From Leptolyngbyaceae cyanobacterium JSC-12 (lineage in GTDB: Bacteria; Cyanobacteriota; Cyanobacteriia; Leptolyngbyales; Leptolyngbyaceae), in NCBI GenBank assembly GCA_000309945.1, contig CM001633.1, positions 4,877,793-4,941,792 on the forward strand: 64,000 nucleotides of DNA, written 5' to 3'. The translations under genes and the position numbers were made by a program. Under the pieces are notes generated by a model that searched no databases, was not told the DNA's origin, and saw only the letters and a list, made by a program, of their open reading frames with translations. Within the stretch, counting starts at the first letter, position 1. Every line of letters starts with the position of its first letter. Below, piece by piece: positions 10,718-19,047 of the stretch.

Positions 10718-11422
10718 TTACTTCTGGGATGAGATGGATGCTGCTGTTTGACCAAACAGGATGCTTTGGCTTTCCTCGTTTACGGTTGGCCGATTGCTGT
10801 AAGGTTGCCCTTTTTCGTAGGCACGAATCACTGCTGGGCGATCACGCAGAGTGTTAAACCAGCGGTGCAGATTGGGGAAATCCTCTAAGCACTGCTGCTG
10901 TCGCTCGTAGGGTACAATCCACGGGTAACAGGCCATATCGGCAATAGAATAGTTGCCTGCGATATAATCTCGCCCCTCTAACTGACGATTTAGTACGCCG
11001 TACAGTCGATTGGTTTCTTTGACATAACGGTCAATGGCGTACGAGATTTTTTCGGGAGCATACTGAGCAAAGTGATGGTTTTGCCCTGCCATGGGTCCTA
11101 GTCCACCCACTTGCCAGAACAACCACTCCATCACTGTTTTGCGATCGCGCAGGTTCGATGGCAAGAATTTTCCGGTTTTTTCCGCCAGATACAGCAGAAT
11201 TGCTCCTGACTCAAACACCGAAATCGGTTCTCCGCCGTCAACTGGAGAAAAATCAATAATCGCAGGCATACGGTTGTTCGGGGCAATCTTGAGGAAATCA
11301 GGTTTGAACTGATCACCTGCACCAATGTTCACAGGTACAATGCGATACTCCAGTTCAGCCTCTTCCAGAAAAATAGTGATTTTGTGCCCGTTGGGGGTGG
11401 GCCAATAATACAGTTCAATCAT
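10718..11422 (-). CDS. Glutathione S-transferase (YfcG/YghU-like)
   Basis: The 234-residue product has the thioredoxin-fold N-terminal domain (MIELYYWPTPNGHKITIFLEE) and the glutathione-binding NNRMPAIID and FESGAILLYLAEKTG motifs. A helical C-terminal domain follows with YSIADMACYPW, the conserved Asp-containing N-capping region of GSTs. The PNGHK start and overall layout are those of the Nu-class group (E. coli YfcG, YghU), which have disulfide-bond reductase activity. The start codon is 5 nt after the stop of the old-yellow-enzyme gene, so the two form an operon. Together they suggest detoxification of electrophiles. The substrate is unknown. Confidence 0.9.
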   Translation of the reverse strand: MIELYYWPTPNGHKITIFLEEAELEYRIVPVNIGAGDQFKPDFLKIAPNNRMPAIIDFSPVDGGEPISVFESGAILLYLAEKTGKFLPSNLRDRKTVMEWLFWQVGGLGPMAGQNHHFAQYAPEKISYAIDRYVKETNRLYGVLNRQLEGRDYIAGNYSIADMACYPWIVPYERQQQCLEDFPNLHRWFNTLRDRPAVIRAYEKGQPYSNRPTVNEESQSILFGQTAASISSQK

Positions 11423-11427
11423 GATGT

Positions 11428-12534
11428 TTAGGCTGATTGCATTTCAAGGAATGGGTAATCGGTGTAGCCGTGCTCGTCGCCGCCGTAAAAAGTGGTGCGA
11501 TCGTAGGGGGTGAGTGGTGCATTCAGGGCAAAGCGTTTGGGCAAATCGGGGTTAGAGATGAACAGTCTGCCGTAGGCGATCAGGTCGGCATCTCCTGCTT
11601 TTAAGGTGTTCTCACCTGTCTCGCGATTGTGTCCACCCGCGCTGATCAGTGTTCCAGTGTAAATCATCCGGAAGTAGTGGGTGCTGAGTGACATATCAGG
11701 ATTTTCTTCATCTCGATTGCCCTGGACTCGTGGCTCCACCAGATGCAAATATGCCAGGTTCAAGGAATTTAATGCTTCCACCACATAGGTAAATAAGGCT
11801 TTGGGGTCAGAGTCAGACATGCTACCAAAGATGCCGCTGGGGGATAGGCGCAGTCCCACGCGATCGCTACCCCAGACCTCTACCACTGCTTCCATAACCT
11901 CCAGCAAAAAGCGTGCCCGGTTAGCGATCGATCCCCCATAGCGATCGCTGCGCTGGTTGGAGCCATCATGCAAAAACTGATCGATCAAATATCCATTGGC
12001 TCCATGAACTTCAACGCCGTCAAATCCTGCTGCCAGGGCGTTTTTAGCTGCTTGACGGTATTGCTCAACAATTCTAGGAATTTCTTCGGTTGCTAAAGCA
12101 CGCGGTGTAACAAATGGCTGTGGACCAGAAAATGTACTGGCTTCACCCGCTGGAGCGATCGCACTAGGAGCCACAGGCAATTCCCCATTCGGCTGCAACG
12201 ATGGGTGAGAAATTCTGCCCACATGCCAGAGTTGCTGAAAAATGACTCCATGATTTTCGTGAACCGCCTCTGTGACCAATTTCCACCCTTCGACCTGTTC
12301 CACAGAATGGATTCCGGGCGTGCTGGGATATCCTTGTCCCTGGGGTGAAATCTGGGTCGCTTCCGACACAATCAACCCAGCAGAGGTGCGTTGTTTGTAG
12401 TATTCAGCATTCAATGGGTGAGGAATATTACCTGCGCCTGCCCGATTGCGCGTGAGTGGTGCCATCACCATGCGATTTTTGAGCGTGTAAGGTCCAAGCT
12501 GAAAGCTTTCCAGTAATTTGAGCGAATCGTGCAC
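11428..12534 (-). CDS. nemA: Alkene reductase, old yellow enzyme family (NemA-like)
   Basis: A 368-residue FMN-dependent ene-reductase, normal length for the family. Signatures: LKNRMVMAPLTRNRA at the N-terminus, QQLWHVGRISHPSLQPNG (active-site region), then GFDGVEVHGANGYLIDQFLHDGSN and NQRSDRYGGSI, which are diagnostic of N-ethylmaleimide/12-oxophytodienoate reductases. These reduce activated C=C bonds with NADPH. It is the first gene of a pair with the GST gene 5 nt downstream, and both products handle electrophilic compounds. No regulator of the NemR type is adjacent. Three GATAACT repeats lie just upstream and could be part of its control region. The gene symbol reflects family, not proven function. 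Confidence 0.92.
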   Translation of the reverse strand: MHDSLKLLESFQLGPYTLKNRMVMAPLTRNRAGAGNIPHPLNAEYYKQRTSAGLIVSEATQISPQGQGYPSTPGIHSVEQVEGWKLVTEAVHENHGVIFQQLWHVGRISHPSLQPNGELPVAPSAIAPAGEASTFSGPQPFVTPRALATEEIPRIVEQYRQAAKNALAAGFDGVEVHGANGYLIDQFLHDGSNQRSDRYGGSIANRARFLLEVMEAVVEVWGSDRVGLRLSPSGIFGSMSDSDPKALFTYVVEALNSLNLAYLHLVEPRVQGNRDEENPDMSLSTHYFRMIYTGTLISAGGHNRETGENTLKAGDADLIAYGRLFISNPDLPKRFALNAPLTPYDRTTFYGGDEHGYTDYPFLEMQSA

Positions 12535-12561
12535 AATAAATCCTCTAGAAGTAAAGTTGAT

Positions 12562-12596
12562 GATAACTAGAGATAACTGAAGAGTAAGGGATAACT
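12562..12596 (-). promoter_or_regulatory. Three short direct repeats upstream of the alkene reductase gene
   Basis: GATAACT occurs at 12562-12568, 12572-12578 and 12590-12596, 28-62 nt before the start codon. The first copy also forms a small inverted repeat with AGTT just before it. The clustering in the likely 5' leader suggests a regulator or RNA-level site, but the motif is short. Confidence 0.3.
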
Positions 12597-12739
12597 AAAG
12601 AACACCCTAAGCAGTGCACAGTACAGGCGGTACTCGCAATACAGTGTGCGAAATATCCGAAATATCAGTGGGGGAACAGGTTGTTACAACTGCGATATAT
12701 TTTAACTTTTTGCGAAACAAGCTATGAATCAACCAAATG

Positions 12740-13250
12740 AACTACCCCGCTGCAAGCAGACGGGGTATCAGAATCAAAAAAGAGTAAGCTGCTCATCTCG
12801 GTGTAGCTTGAGATATTCGTTACCCTGATTTTTGACGTAGTTCGCAATCATCCCTTCATCCCCGTGTTTCCCAACTGTACTTGCAAAATAGCCATCACTC
12901 CAAAACTCTCCACCCCATAGCTTTTGCTTCACCTGAGGACAACGCCGAAACACTTCCCTTGCGGTCAAACTCTTGATCATTTTGACCAATTTGGTCACGC
13001 TGTATGTCGGCACCGATTGGACTAAAAAGTGCACATGGTCTTTGTCTACACCGATTTCTATAAATTTAATCTCGTAGCGTTTCTCAATCTCCAGGCAAAC
13101 TTCTCGCAAAACTTCATCGACCTGTTCATCAAACACAGCCCGCCGATACTTTGCTGGAAACACAAGGTGGTATAGCAAAACCGTAACGTTATGACTTTTG
13201 TGGATGTACTCGCTCATCCCTGCATTTTACGCTGCAGAGCAGCGGGGAAT
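12740..13250 (-). mobile_element. IS200-type insertion sequence (single transposase gene)
   Basis: A compact element with one TnpA gene flanked by fold-back ends, as in IS200/IS605 elements, which lack terminal inverted repeats. The right-end hairpin is TACCCCG (12743-12749) pairing with CGGGGTA (12761-12767). The left-end hairpin is CGCTGC-AGA-GCAGCG (13230-13244). Exact cleavage points cannot be seen, so the limits are approximate. The transposase is intact and could be active. It lies between the alkene reductase promoter and a broken Nudix gene. Confidence 0.75.
12774..13217 (-). CDS. tnpA: IS200 family transposase TnpA
   Basis: A 147-residue Y1 (HUH) transposase, which cuts and joins single-stranded DNA. 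The metal-binding HUH motif is HVHFLVQ and the catalytic tyrosine is in IANYVKNQG near residue 128. The start MSEYIHKSHNVTVLLYHLVF and the segment WSDGYFASTVG are typical of the family. No TnpB gene is nearby, so this is the IS200 rather than the IS605 arrangement. The reading frame is complete. Confidence 0.93.
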   Translation of the reverse strand: MSEYIHKSHNVTVLLYHLVFPAKYRRAVFDEQVDEVLREVCLEIEKRYEIKFIEIGVDKDHVHFLVQSVPTYSVTKLVKMIKSLTAREVFRRCPQVKQKLWGGEFWSDGYFASTVGKHGDEGMIANYVKNQGNEYLKLHRDEQLTLF

Positions 13251-13268
13251 TGACCCATAGAGATTAAA

Positions 13269-13683
13269 ATGCGAGTTAGCGTTGGAGCATATATCCTTCG
13301 CAAATGTTCTGGAGGAAGTTGTCAACTACTGCGGTTTTGTCATCCCGATTGGCCGGAGCTCCGTTGCAAATTCCAGGTGGTGGAGTGGACTCTGGAGAAT
13401 CGTTAGAACAAGCACTACATCAAGAGATTTGGGAGGAATCTGGCTTAAAATATCTCATAGTGATTCGTAAACTGGGAGTTGCTGAAATTTGCTGATGTCA
13501 ACTGTACAATCTGGTTTCACAACGTCATTGCTATTTGTTAGAAGCAACCTATGACACACCTGATACTTGAGAACACACGATTCAAGGAGATGAGATTGAC
13601 AGAGGAATGATTTTTCTACTTTTAGCATCAACCCACTCTAGACCTTCCAGGCAGTTGTTATCCAACGATTGGTTAGAATCTAG
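13269..13683 (+). pseudogene. Broken Nudix hydrolase gene
   Basis: From ATG 13269 the frame reads MRVSVGAYILRK, a typical Nudix start, but it loses the family pattern within about 60 bp. A different frame then gives LQIPGGGVDSGESLEQALHQ followed by EIWEESGL, a Nudix box (G-x5-E-x7-xE-x2-EE-x-G) in which the usual Arg is Gln. A stop at about 13493 interrupts it, and the remainder (CYLLEATYDTPDT, then an in-frame TGA where Trp would fit, then GDEIDRGMIF) continues in pieces. At least two frame changes and one nonsense codon are needed to read it through. The intact ancestor would have hydrolysed a nucleoside-diphosphate-linked substrate. The IS200 element sits immediately upstream. Confidence 0.75.
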
Positions 13684-13759
13684 GTGTTGAGAATGCTCTG
13701 ACGGATTCCTCCACAAACAACACAAATTTAAGTGATGTTGGGTATTTGCAGGCTAGCCC

Positions 13760-13789
13760 GCGATCGCCAATGCTCAGGTTCGCGATCGC
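13760..13789. repeat. Paired HIP1 sites
   Basis: Two GCGATCGC octamers lie at 13760-13767 and 13782-13789 just past the stop codon of the YciI-like gene. Each is self-complementary and they can pair with each other, with flanking GCC/GGC bases extending the stem. HIP1 is an abundant cyanobacterial octamer; this spacing may create a 3'-end hairpin. Confidence 0.45.
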
Positions 13790-13795
13790 ATAGGC

Positions 13796-14065
13796 TCAAA
13801 TTGCTTGAATCCACTCTTTTACCTCGTAATCTGTCCAGATGCCATTTTGCCAGTAGGGGTCAGATTCAATCAAATCGCGAACGACTGCTTCTGTTTCGGC
13901 TTCGTAAATACCAAAACATTTTGTTAGATCCTTTGTTGGACCAATTGTCTTCAAAACTCCTGACTCTTTTTGTTTCGCGAGTCCATCCAGATGCGCTTGG
14001 CGATACGGGGTACGCTTTTCTAGCACATTGTCGCAATAAGTGCCCCACATGATGTATTTCGGCAT
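13796..14065 (-). CDS. YciI-like family protein
   Basis: An 89-residue protein of the YCII/dimeric alpha-beta barrel type: MPKYIMWGTYCDNVLEKRTP at the start, then RQAHLDGLAKQKESGVLKTIGPT, and the C-terminal DLIESDPYWQNGIW, the DPY/DP motif common in this family. Members are small cytoplasmic proteins of uncertain role; some have weak lyase or hydrolase activity. Its ATG is 2 nt after the pheT stop codon, so it is translated from the pheT message. A functional link to tRNA charging is not implied. Confidence 0.8.
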   Translation of the reverse strand: MPKYIMWGTYCDNVLEKRTPYRQAHLDGLAKQKESGVLKTIGPTKDLTKCFGIYEAETEAVVRDLIESDPYWQNGIWTDYEVKEWIQAI

Positions 14066-14067
14066 AG

Positions 14068-16512
14068 TTAACTTCTCAGATCAACACGGAATTTTTCGAC
14101 CAGAGTTTCGCGCACTTTTTGATGCGCGGGTTCAATGTCCTCATCGGTGAGGGTGCGATCGCTGGCTCGATAAACTAAGCGAAACGCCAGACTGCGTTGC
14201 CCTTCTGGAACATTTTTGCCGCGATATTCATCAAACAGCTCAACCGATTCCAGCAGGCTGCCCGCTGCTTTACGAATGGAGCGATCAATTTCAGCAACGG
14301 AATACTGAGTGGGGACGAAGAAGGCAATGTCGCGATCAGAGGCAGGGTAAGGAGAGTAGGGCTTGAACGTGGGCACTAGCACATCTTCTTGATCCATCTC
14401 GCTGAGCAACACATTCATATCTAGTTCAAAGGCATAAACCTCATCGGGGAAGCCCCGCTCTAGTCGTAGTTGGGGATGGAGTTGCCCAAAGGTACCAAGG
14501 CGATTGCCCCGCAACCATAGGGAAGCCGTGCGTCCAGGGTGGAGTCGTTCGTCGCGGCGATCAGGCTGGTACTCAACGGTCAAACCCAGGCGATGGAAGG
14601 CACTTTCCAATAGTCCTTTGGCTTCAAACCAGGTCATGGGTCGGTCGCGTCCACTTTGCGCCCATTTGCCTTGGGTCGGGTCGCCGCCTAAAATACCCGC
14701 GATCGCTTCTGATTCACTCAAGCCATCTTCTTCTAGCCAGAAAATATGCCCAATCTCAAAGCCATTGAGTGCACCATTGCCCTGTTCCAGGTTGTATTGG
14801 AAGGCATCGATTAATCCGCTGAGGAGATCGGTTCTCAGGGCAGAATAATCAGGGAAGAGGGGATTTCTCAACACAATCTGGCGATCCTGACCGGGCTTCA
14901 CTAGAGAATAATGTGCTAGTTCCGTTAAACCCACTGCCCGAAATACTTCCCGCAGCTTGCGCGTGAGGGCTTGTTCAACTGACAAATAGCCTGGTTCCGT
15001 TTTGTCGGGCAGGGTTTCGCAGAAATTGTTATAGCCGTAGAGCCGAGCAATTTCTTCAATTAAATCAATCTCTCGTTCCAGGTCACGATAACGGTAGGGA
15101 GGAACGGTCACACTCCAAACATCACCATTTTTTAGAGGTGAAACTTCGCAACCCAATGCTTTGAGAATGCGTTCTACTTCAGCAGGTTGCAGATCGCCCA
15201 CGTCTTCCCCAATAGTCACAGGTCCCAAAATCTGGTTGACGCGATCAATCCGCAGTTCAATTGATCGTGTTGCTCCCACGCTGCTGCGAGTATCGGCGAC
15301 TTCTTGTGTTGCGATTGTGCCACCTGCAAACTCGGTAATTAATGCCACAGCGCGACGGCAGGCTACATCCAGTTCTGCCTGGTTAATCCCCCGTTCATAC
15401 CGGGCAGAAGCTTCGGTTCGCAACCCCTGCGATCGCGCCGAACGGCGAATGGCGGCAGAGTCAAACAAAGCTGCCTCCAGCATTAAGTTAGTTGTTGCAG
15501 CATGAACTTCCGTGTCTTCGCCGCCCATTACTCCCGCCAGTGCCACAGGCTGGTTGTTAGCGGTGATTAATAACGCTTGCTCACTCAGCGATCGCGTTTG
15601 TCCATCAAGCGTTTTCAAGGTTTCTCCCGCCTCAGCAAAGCGTACTCCAATTTGCAGGGCTTTACCATTGCCAACTGTCTGGAGGCGATCGCGATCAAAA
15701 GCATGAAGTGGCTGCCCCCATTCCAGCAAAATATAGTTGGTAATATCTACCACATTATTAATTGGACGAATGCCGGAAGCCTGCAAGCGTTGCTGAAGCC
15801 AGAGCGGAGAGGGAGCGATCGTCACATTTTCAATCACAGTACCAATGTAAGTTGGACATGCCTGTGGTTCCAAGATCTTTAAAGTCAGCGCTTTCGGATT
15901 CGACTCAACCACCAGGTCAGGTGGCTCTGGCAACCGCAGGTCTGCCCCTGTCAAAGCGGTGATTTCTCGCGCAATGCCCACCATACTCAAGGCATCTGCC
16001 CGGTTCGCAGTAGAGGTTAAATCCAGAATCACATCATCCAGCCCCAATAAAGGACGGACATCCATGCCAGGCTTTAAGTCCGCTTGCTCAAAACTGTGAA
16101 TCCCAGCCGATTCTTTTGCCAACCCCAATTCTGCCAGTGAACAGATCATCCCTTCTGACGCAACGCCGCGGAGCTTGGCAGGTTTAATTTTTAAGCCAGC
16201 ATCGCCCACTTTTGGCAAAAACGTACCTAGTGTAGCAACGGGAACATATAACCCCGCTTTCACATTTGCAGCACCACAAACAATGGTAGAAGGTGTTTCT
16301 GTTCCAATATCCACCTGACACACGCTCAATTTGTCTGCGTTGGGGTGTTGTTCCCGTTCCAAGACCTTGCCAACCACCACTCCGTCTGCCCAGGTACGAC
16401 GGTCTTCAATCTCTTCGACTTCAAATCCTGCCATTGTTAGCATCTCTGCCAACTCTTCTGCCGACAGGTTGATGTCAACCAGTTCTCGCAACCAGTTCAA
16501 AGAAATACGCAT
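14068..16512 (-). CDS. pheT: Phenylalanyl-tRNA synthetase beta subunit
   Basis: An 814-residue protein of the normal bacterial PheT length. The domains in order are an N-terminal [14 protein letters not shown] segment, the EMAP/tRNA-binding domain ([22 protein letters not shown]), the B3/4 editing domain, the B5 domain with the [12 protein letters not shown] motif near residue 460, a catalytic-like core, and the C-terminal FDX-ACB anticodon-binding domain ([12 protein letters not shown] to the end). With PheS it charges tRNA-Phe in the cytoplasm. pheS is not in the window, so the subunit genes are separated, as is common in cyanobacteria. Start ATG 16512 has AAAGG about 6 nt upstream. Followed by a YciI-like gene after 2 nt. 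Confidence 0.96.
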   Translation of the reverse strand: MRISLNWLRELVDINLSAEELAEMLTMAGFEVEEIEDRRTWADGVVVGKVLEREQHPNADKLSVCQVDIGTETPSTIVCGAANVKAGLYVPVATLGTFLPKVGDAGLKIKPAKLRGVASEGMICSLAELGLAKESAGIHSFEQADLKPGMDVRPLLGLDDVILDLTSTANRADALSMVGIAREITALTGADLRLPEPPDLVVESNPKALTLKILEPQACPTYIGTVIENVTIAPSPLWLQQRLQASGIRPINNVVDITNYILLEWGQPLHAFDRDRLQTVGNGKALQIGVRFAEAGETLKTLDGQTRSLSEQALLITANNQPVALAGVMGGEDTEVHAATTNLMLEAALFDSAAIRRSARSQGLRTEASARYERGINQAELDVACRRAVALITEFAGGTIATQEVADTRSSVGATRSIELRIDRVNQILGPVTIGEDVGDLQPAEVERILKALGCEVSPLKNGDVWSVTVPPYRYRDLEREIDLIEEIARLYGYNNFCETLPDKTEPGYLSVEQALTRKLREVFRAVGLTELAHYSLVKPGQDRQIVLRNPLFPDYSALRTDLLSGLIDAFQYNLEQGNGALNGFEIGHIFWLEEDGLSESEAIAGILGGDPTQGKWAQSGRDRPMTWFEAKGLLESAFHRLGLTVEYQPDRRDERLHPGRTASLWLRGNRLGTFGQLHPQLRLERGFPDEVYAFELDMNVLLSEMDQEDVLVPTFKPYSPYPASDRDIAFFVPTQYSVAEIDRSIRKAAGSLLESVELFDEYRGKNVPEGQRSLAFRLVYRASDRTLTDEDIEPAHQKVRETLVEKFRVDLRS

Positions 16513-16955
16513 GAATGCCTTTGCCTAACTACGTCAGCCCACTTATTCTATCCTTCTCCTGGCTCCTGATTTCTACTTCCTGAACTCCCCTTATATTCTG
16601 ACGCCTGACTTCTACTTTCCTCCATCCCCTTGCGTTCCTCTAAATACCTTTCATTTAGAAATATTCTCTAACCTTGCACTATGCAAATTCTTAAGTTTGG
16701 ATAGGATTAGAGGTAGTTCCTGTTAGATAAGCTTTGTTTTAGGGCATGTTAGTCGTAAGGGTGTATCCTGTCGAGTAGTTGTAATCCGTGAATTTATGGG
16801 GATTTACGATTCCTTGAACTAAACGCTGTTTTTGCTTTAGTGATTCTTCAAACGACTTCCCGAAGGAATAGCACTCTAACTTAGCGATTCTGTTTGGATA
16901 ATAACAACAGGACGTTAGTGTTCCCAGCAATTGACCCAAGAGCGAGTGAAGCTGA
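16513..16955. other. Intergenic region between divergent pheT and kinase genes
   Basis: The first ~120 bp are pyrimidine-rich with loosely repeated CTGACTTCTACTTC-like words, as often seen in degenerate cyanobacterial spacer repeats. A 66-codon minus-strand frame at 16739-16939 has no Shine-Dalgarno or recognisable composition and is not called. Promoters for both genes must lie here. Confidence 0.4.
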
Positions 16956-18581
16956 ATGAGCTACTGCTTGAATCTAGCCTGCCCAAACCCTCAAAACCTC
17001 ACCCACACTGAACTTTGTCAGGCATGTGGTTCCAAGTTGCTGCTTCGCGATCGCTACCGGATTATTCAGGCGCTTGGGCAAGGCGGGTTTGGTGCGACCT
17101 TTTTAGCAGTGAACGAGAGTTTACCAGGTCAGCCTAGCTGCGTTATCAAGCAACTTCGTCCCAATGCCAATGCTCCCCATGTAATGGATATGGCGCGGGA
17201 GTTATTCAAGCGAGAAGCAGAAACTCTTGGTCGAATCGGTACTCATCCTCAAATTCCTTCGTTGCTTGATTATTTTGAAGAGAACGAAACCTTTTATCTA
17301 GTGCAGGAATATGTTAGCGGTTCTACCCTCCAGCAAGAGGTAAAACGAGATGGTCCGTTGAGCGAGCTCCAGGTTAAGCAGTTTTTGGGTGAAATTCTGC
17401 CAGTTTTAGACTACATTCATCAGCGCGGAGTTATCCATCGGGACATTAAACCCGCCAATATGATCCGAAGGGCACAGGATCAAAAGCTTGTACTGATTGA
17501 CTTTGGCGCAGTGAAGTATCAAAGTGCCCAGCAATCCTCTACTTCTGACCAAACGGCGCTGACTTCCTACGCGATCGGGACGCCAGGATTTGCCCCCCCT
17601 GAGCAAATGTCTATGCGTCCAGTTCCCGCTAGTGACATTTACGCACTGGGGGTAAGTTGCATTTATTTGATTACAGGAAAATCTCCCAAAGAACTGGATT
17701 ACGACTCCACCACGGGAGAGTTGATTTGGGAGAAGCACGTACATGCTAGTCCGCAGTTCATCAAAGTCTTAAGCAAGATGCTGGAGATTTCGGTGAAACA
17801 GCGCTACAAGAGTGCTCAAGAGGTTTATAACGCAGTGGATCTTGTAGACCATGAAGATGCTTTGGCAGAAGGCATCAACAATGTGGAAGTGAGGAATATT
17901 GCCACTGCACGTCGAGGACTTGACTATCGCGGGCCTGATTCAGGAGGGACACCAACTTCCCCTGCAGCTCGCATGGCGATGCAAATTCGGACTCGTCAGG
18001 GTCGGTTTGACTCATCCACATTTCAGTCTAGTTGGGGTCGTGGTCGAGCAGTCGATTCTGGCAGACTAAGTGGAGGAATCGCTTCCCGGGGCAGAAACTC
18101 CGCTGGACGAGCAAAAGACGGGGCAGCGGAGGAGAAGAAGAAATTACCCACCCGGCTCGACGCAGAAGGCTTGCAAAATTACTACAACAAAGGCAAGCGA
18201 GACTTTGCCAGTCATGACTTGCGATCGCTGTCTTTGCCCAAGGCCAATCTTGTAGGTGCTAACTTCCATCAATCCAATCTGGGCAAAATCAATCTGCAAG
18301 GTGCGAATTTACACAATGCTGATTTTGGTCGAGCTAGTCTCACCCACGCTAACCTGCGCGATGCCACTTTGACGAAAGCTTATCTCAGTTATGCTGACCT
18401 GGAAGGGGCTGATTTACGGGGGGCTGATCTGAGTGGGGCTTATTTACTCAATGCCAATCTACGGGGAACTAATCTCTGTGGTGCCAATCTGTCGGGTGCA
18501 CGGATGACAGAAGAACAACTGGCAATGGCGCGAACAAACTTTTTAACGGTGCGACCCAATGGCAAGCGGGGCATTTGGTAA
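16956..18581 (+). CDS. spkB: Ser/Thr protein kinase with Cys motif and pentapeptide repeats (SpkB type)
   Basis: The 541-residue product starts with a zinc-ribbon-like Cys set (Cys4, Cys9, Cys21, Cys24). A Hanks-type kinase domain follows: glycine loop LGQGGFGATF near residue 40, catalytic Lys in CVIKQLRP, catalytic loop HRDIKPANMI, metal loop IDFGAVKY and the PP-E of the activation segment. After a basic low-complexity linker, residues ~415-525 are pentapeptide repeats of the A(D/N)LxX type. The Cys motif plus kinase plus pentapeptide order is that of Synechocystis SpkB, which acts in oxidative-stress signalling. Catalytic residues are intact. The ATG at 16956 places the Cys motif at the very N-terminus, as in that family. 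Partner proteins are not evident. Confidence 0.9.
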   Translation: MSYCLNLACPNPQNLTHTELCQACGSKLLLRDRYRIIQALGQGGFGATFLAVNESLPGQPSCVIKQLRPNANAPHVMDMARELFKREAETLGRIGTHPQIPSLLDYFEENETFYLVQEYVSGSTLQQEVKRDGPLSELQVKQFLGEILPVLDYIHQRGVIHRDIKPANMIRRAQDQKLVLIDFGAVKYQSAQQSSTSDQTALTSYAIGTPGFAPPEQMSMRPVPASDIYALGVSCIYLITGKSPKELDYDSTTGELIWEKHVHASPQFIKVLSKMLEISVKQRYKSAQEVYNAVDLVDHEDALAEGINNVEVRNIATARRGLDYRGPDSGGTPTSPAARMAMQIRTRQGRFDSSTFQSSWGRGRAVDSGRLSGGIASRGRNSAGRAKDGAAEEKKKLPTRLDAEGLQNYYNKGKRDFASHDLRSLSLPKANLVGANFHQSNLGKINLQGANLHNADFGRASLTHANLRDATLTKAYLSYADLEGADLRGADLSGAYLLNANLRGTNLCGANLSGARMTEEQLAMARTNFLTVRPNGKRGIW

Positions 18582-18689
18582 CTGTATGGCATACCCAAAC
18601 GCAACAATTGACAACATTGAGCAAACTTAAACTCTCTATTCGTTGCCGTTGGTGTTGCTGGCAGTGGCTATCGCCTATGGATTTGTGGT

Positions 18690-18878
18690 TTGATTAGCAT
18701 AGATGGCTATTTACTGTGGCTCACCTTGAAAGAGCTGGGATTAGATGACAGTGCTGCAACTTTCTTTGGTGTGTTGTTTGTAGGGTTAGTGACGTTGTTT
18801 AGCGTGGCAGCGATCGCGATCGGCATTAGCACTGCTCACATCCCGACTGATCGCGAATGGTTGCTCGAACAAAATTAA
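18690..18878 (+). CDS. Possible small membrane protein, or 3' remnant of one
   Basis: The frame encodes a hydrophobic peptide with FFGVLFVGLVTLFSVAAIA as a clear transmembrane helix, ending STAHIPTDREWLLEQN. No ATG exists in frame; the only start is TTG at 18690, without a Shine-Dalgarno. The frame is open upstream to about 18630, and an adjacent frame there reads as hydrophobic (LPLVLLAVAIAYGFVV), so a frameshift may have broken a longer two-helix protein. Real but uncertain. Confidence 0.4.
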   Translation: MISIDGYLLWLTLKELGLDDSAATFFGVLFVGLVTLFSVAAIAIGISTAHIPTDREWLLEQN

Positions 18879-18930
18879 CTCGATGTTTCAAGAATTAATG
18901 CAGAATAACCTCTCGATTCGGCATACTGGG

Positions 18931-18968
18931 GCATCATAAACAGCAAATACTCACTCCCTCTGGAGACT
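18931..18968 (+). repeat. 38-bp direct repeat, copy 1
   Basis: Begins GCATCATAAACAGCAAATAC and ends CTGGAGACT. It is identical over 38 bp to copy 2 at 19003-19040, with 34 bp between the copies. The copy contains the same GGAG that serves as Shine-Dalgarno for glgX in copy 2. Confidence 0.9.
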
Positions 18969-19002
18969 GAAAGGTTTGATTGTCTTATACGCTTCATGAA
19001 TT

Positions 19003-19040
19003 GCATCATAAACAGCAAATACTCACTCCCTCTGGAGACT
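19003..19040 (+). repeat. 38-bp direct repeat, copy 2 (includes glgX ribosome binding site)
   Basis: Identical to copy 1. Its GGAG at 19034-19037 lies about 10 nt before the glgX ATG at 19048, so the repeat includes the leader and ribosome binding site of glgX. Confidence 0.9.
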
Positions 19041-19047
19041 CTGAACA

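Noticed and set aside
14504-14848. 114-codon open frame on the plus strand
   Set aside because: Antisense to pheT, Arg/Ser-rich composition typical of a shadow frame.
16739-16939. 66-codon minus-strand frame before the kinase gene
   Set aside because: No ribosome site, no conserved motif, composition like spacer DNA.
18931-19040. CRISPR array
   Set aside because: Only two copies of the 38-bp repeat, one spacer-sized gap, and no cas genes; it overlaps the glgX leader.
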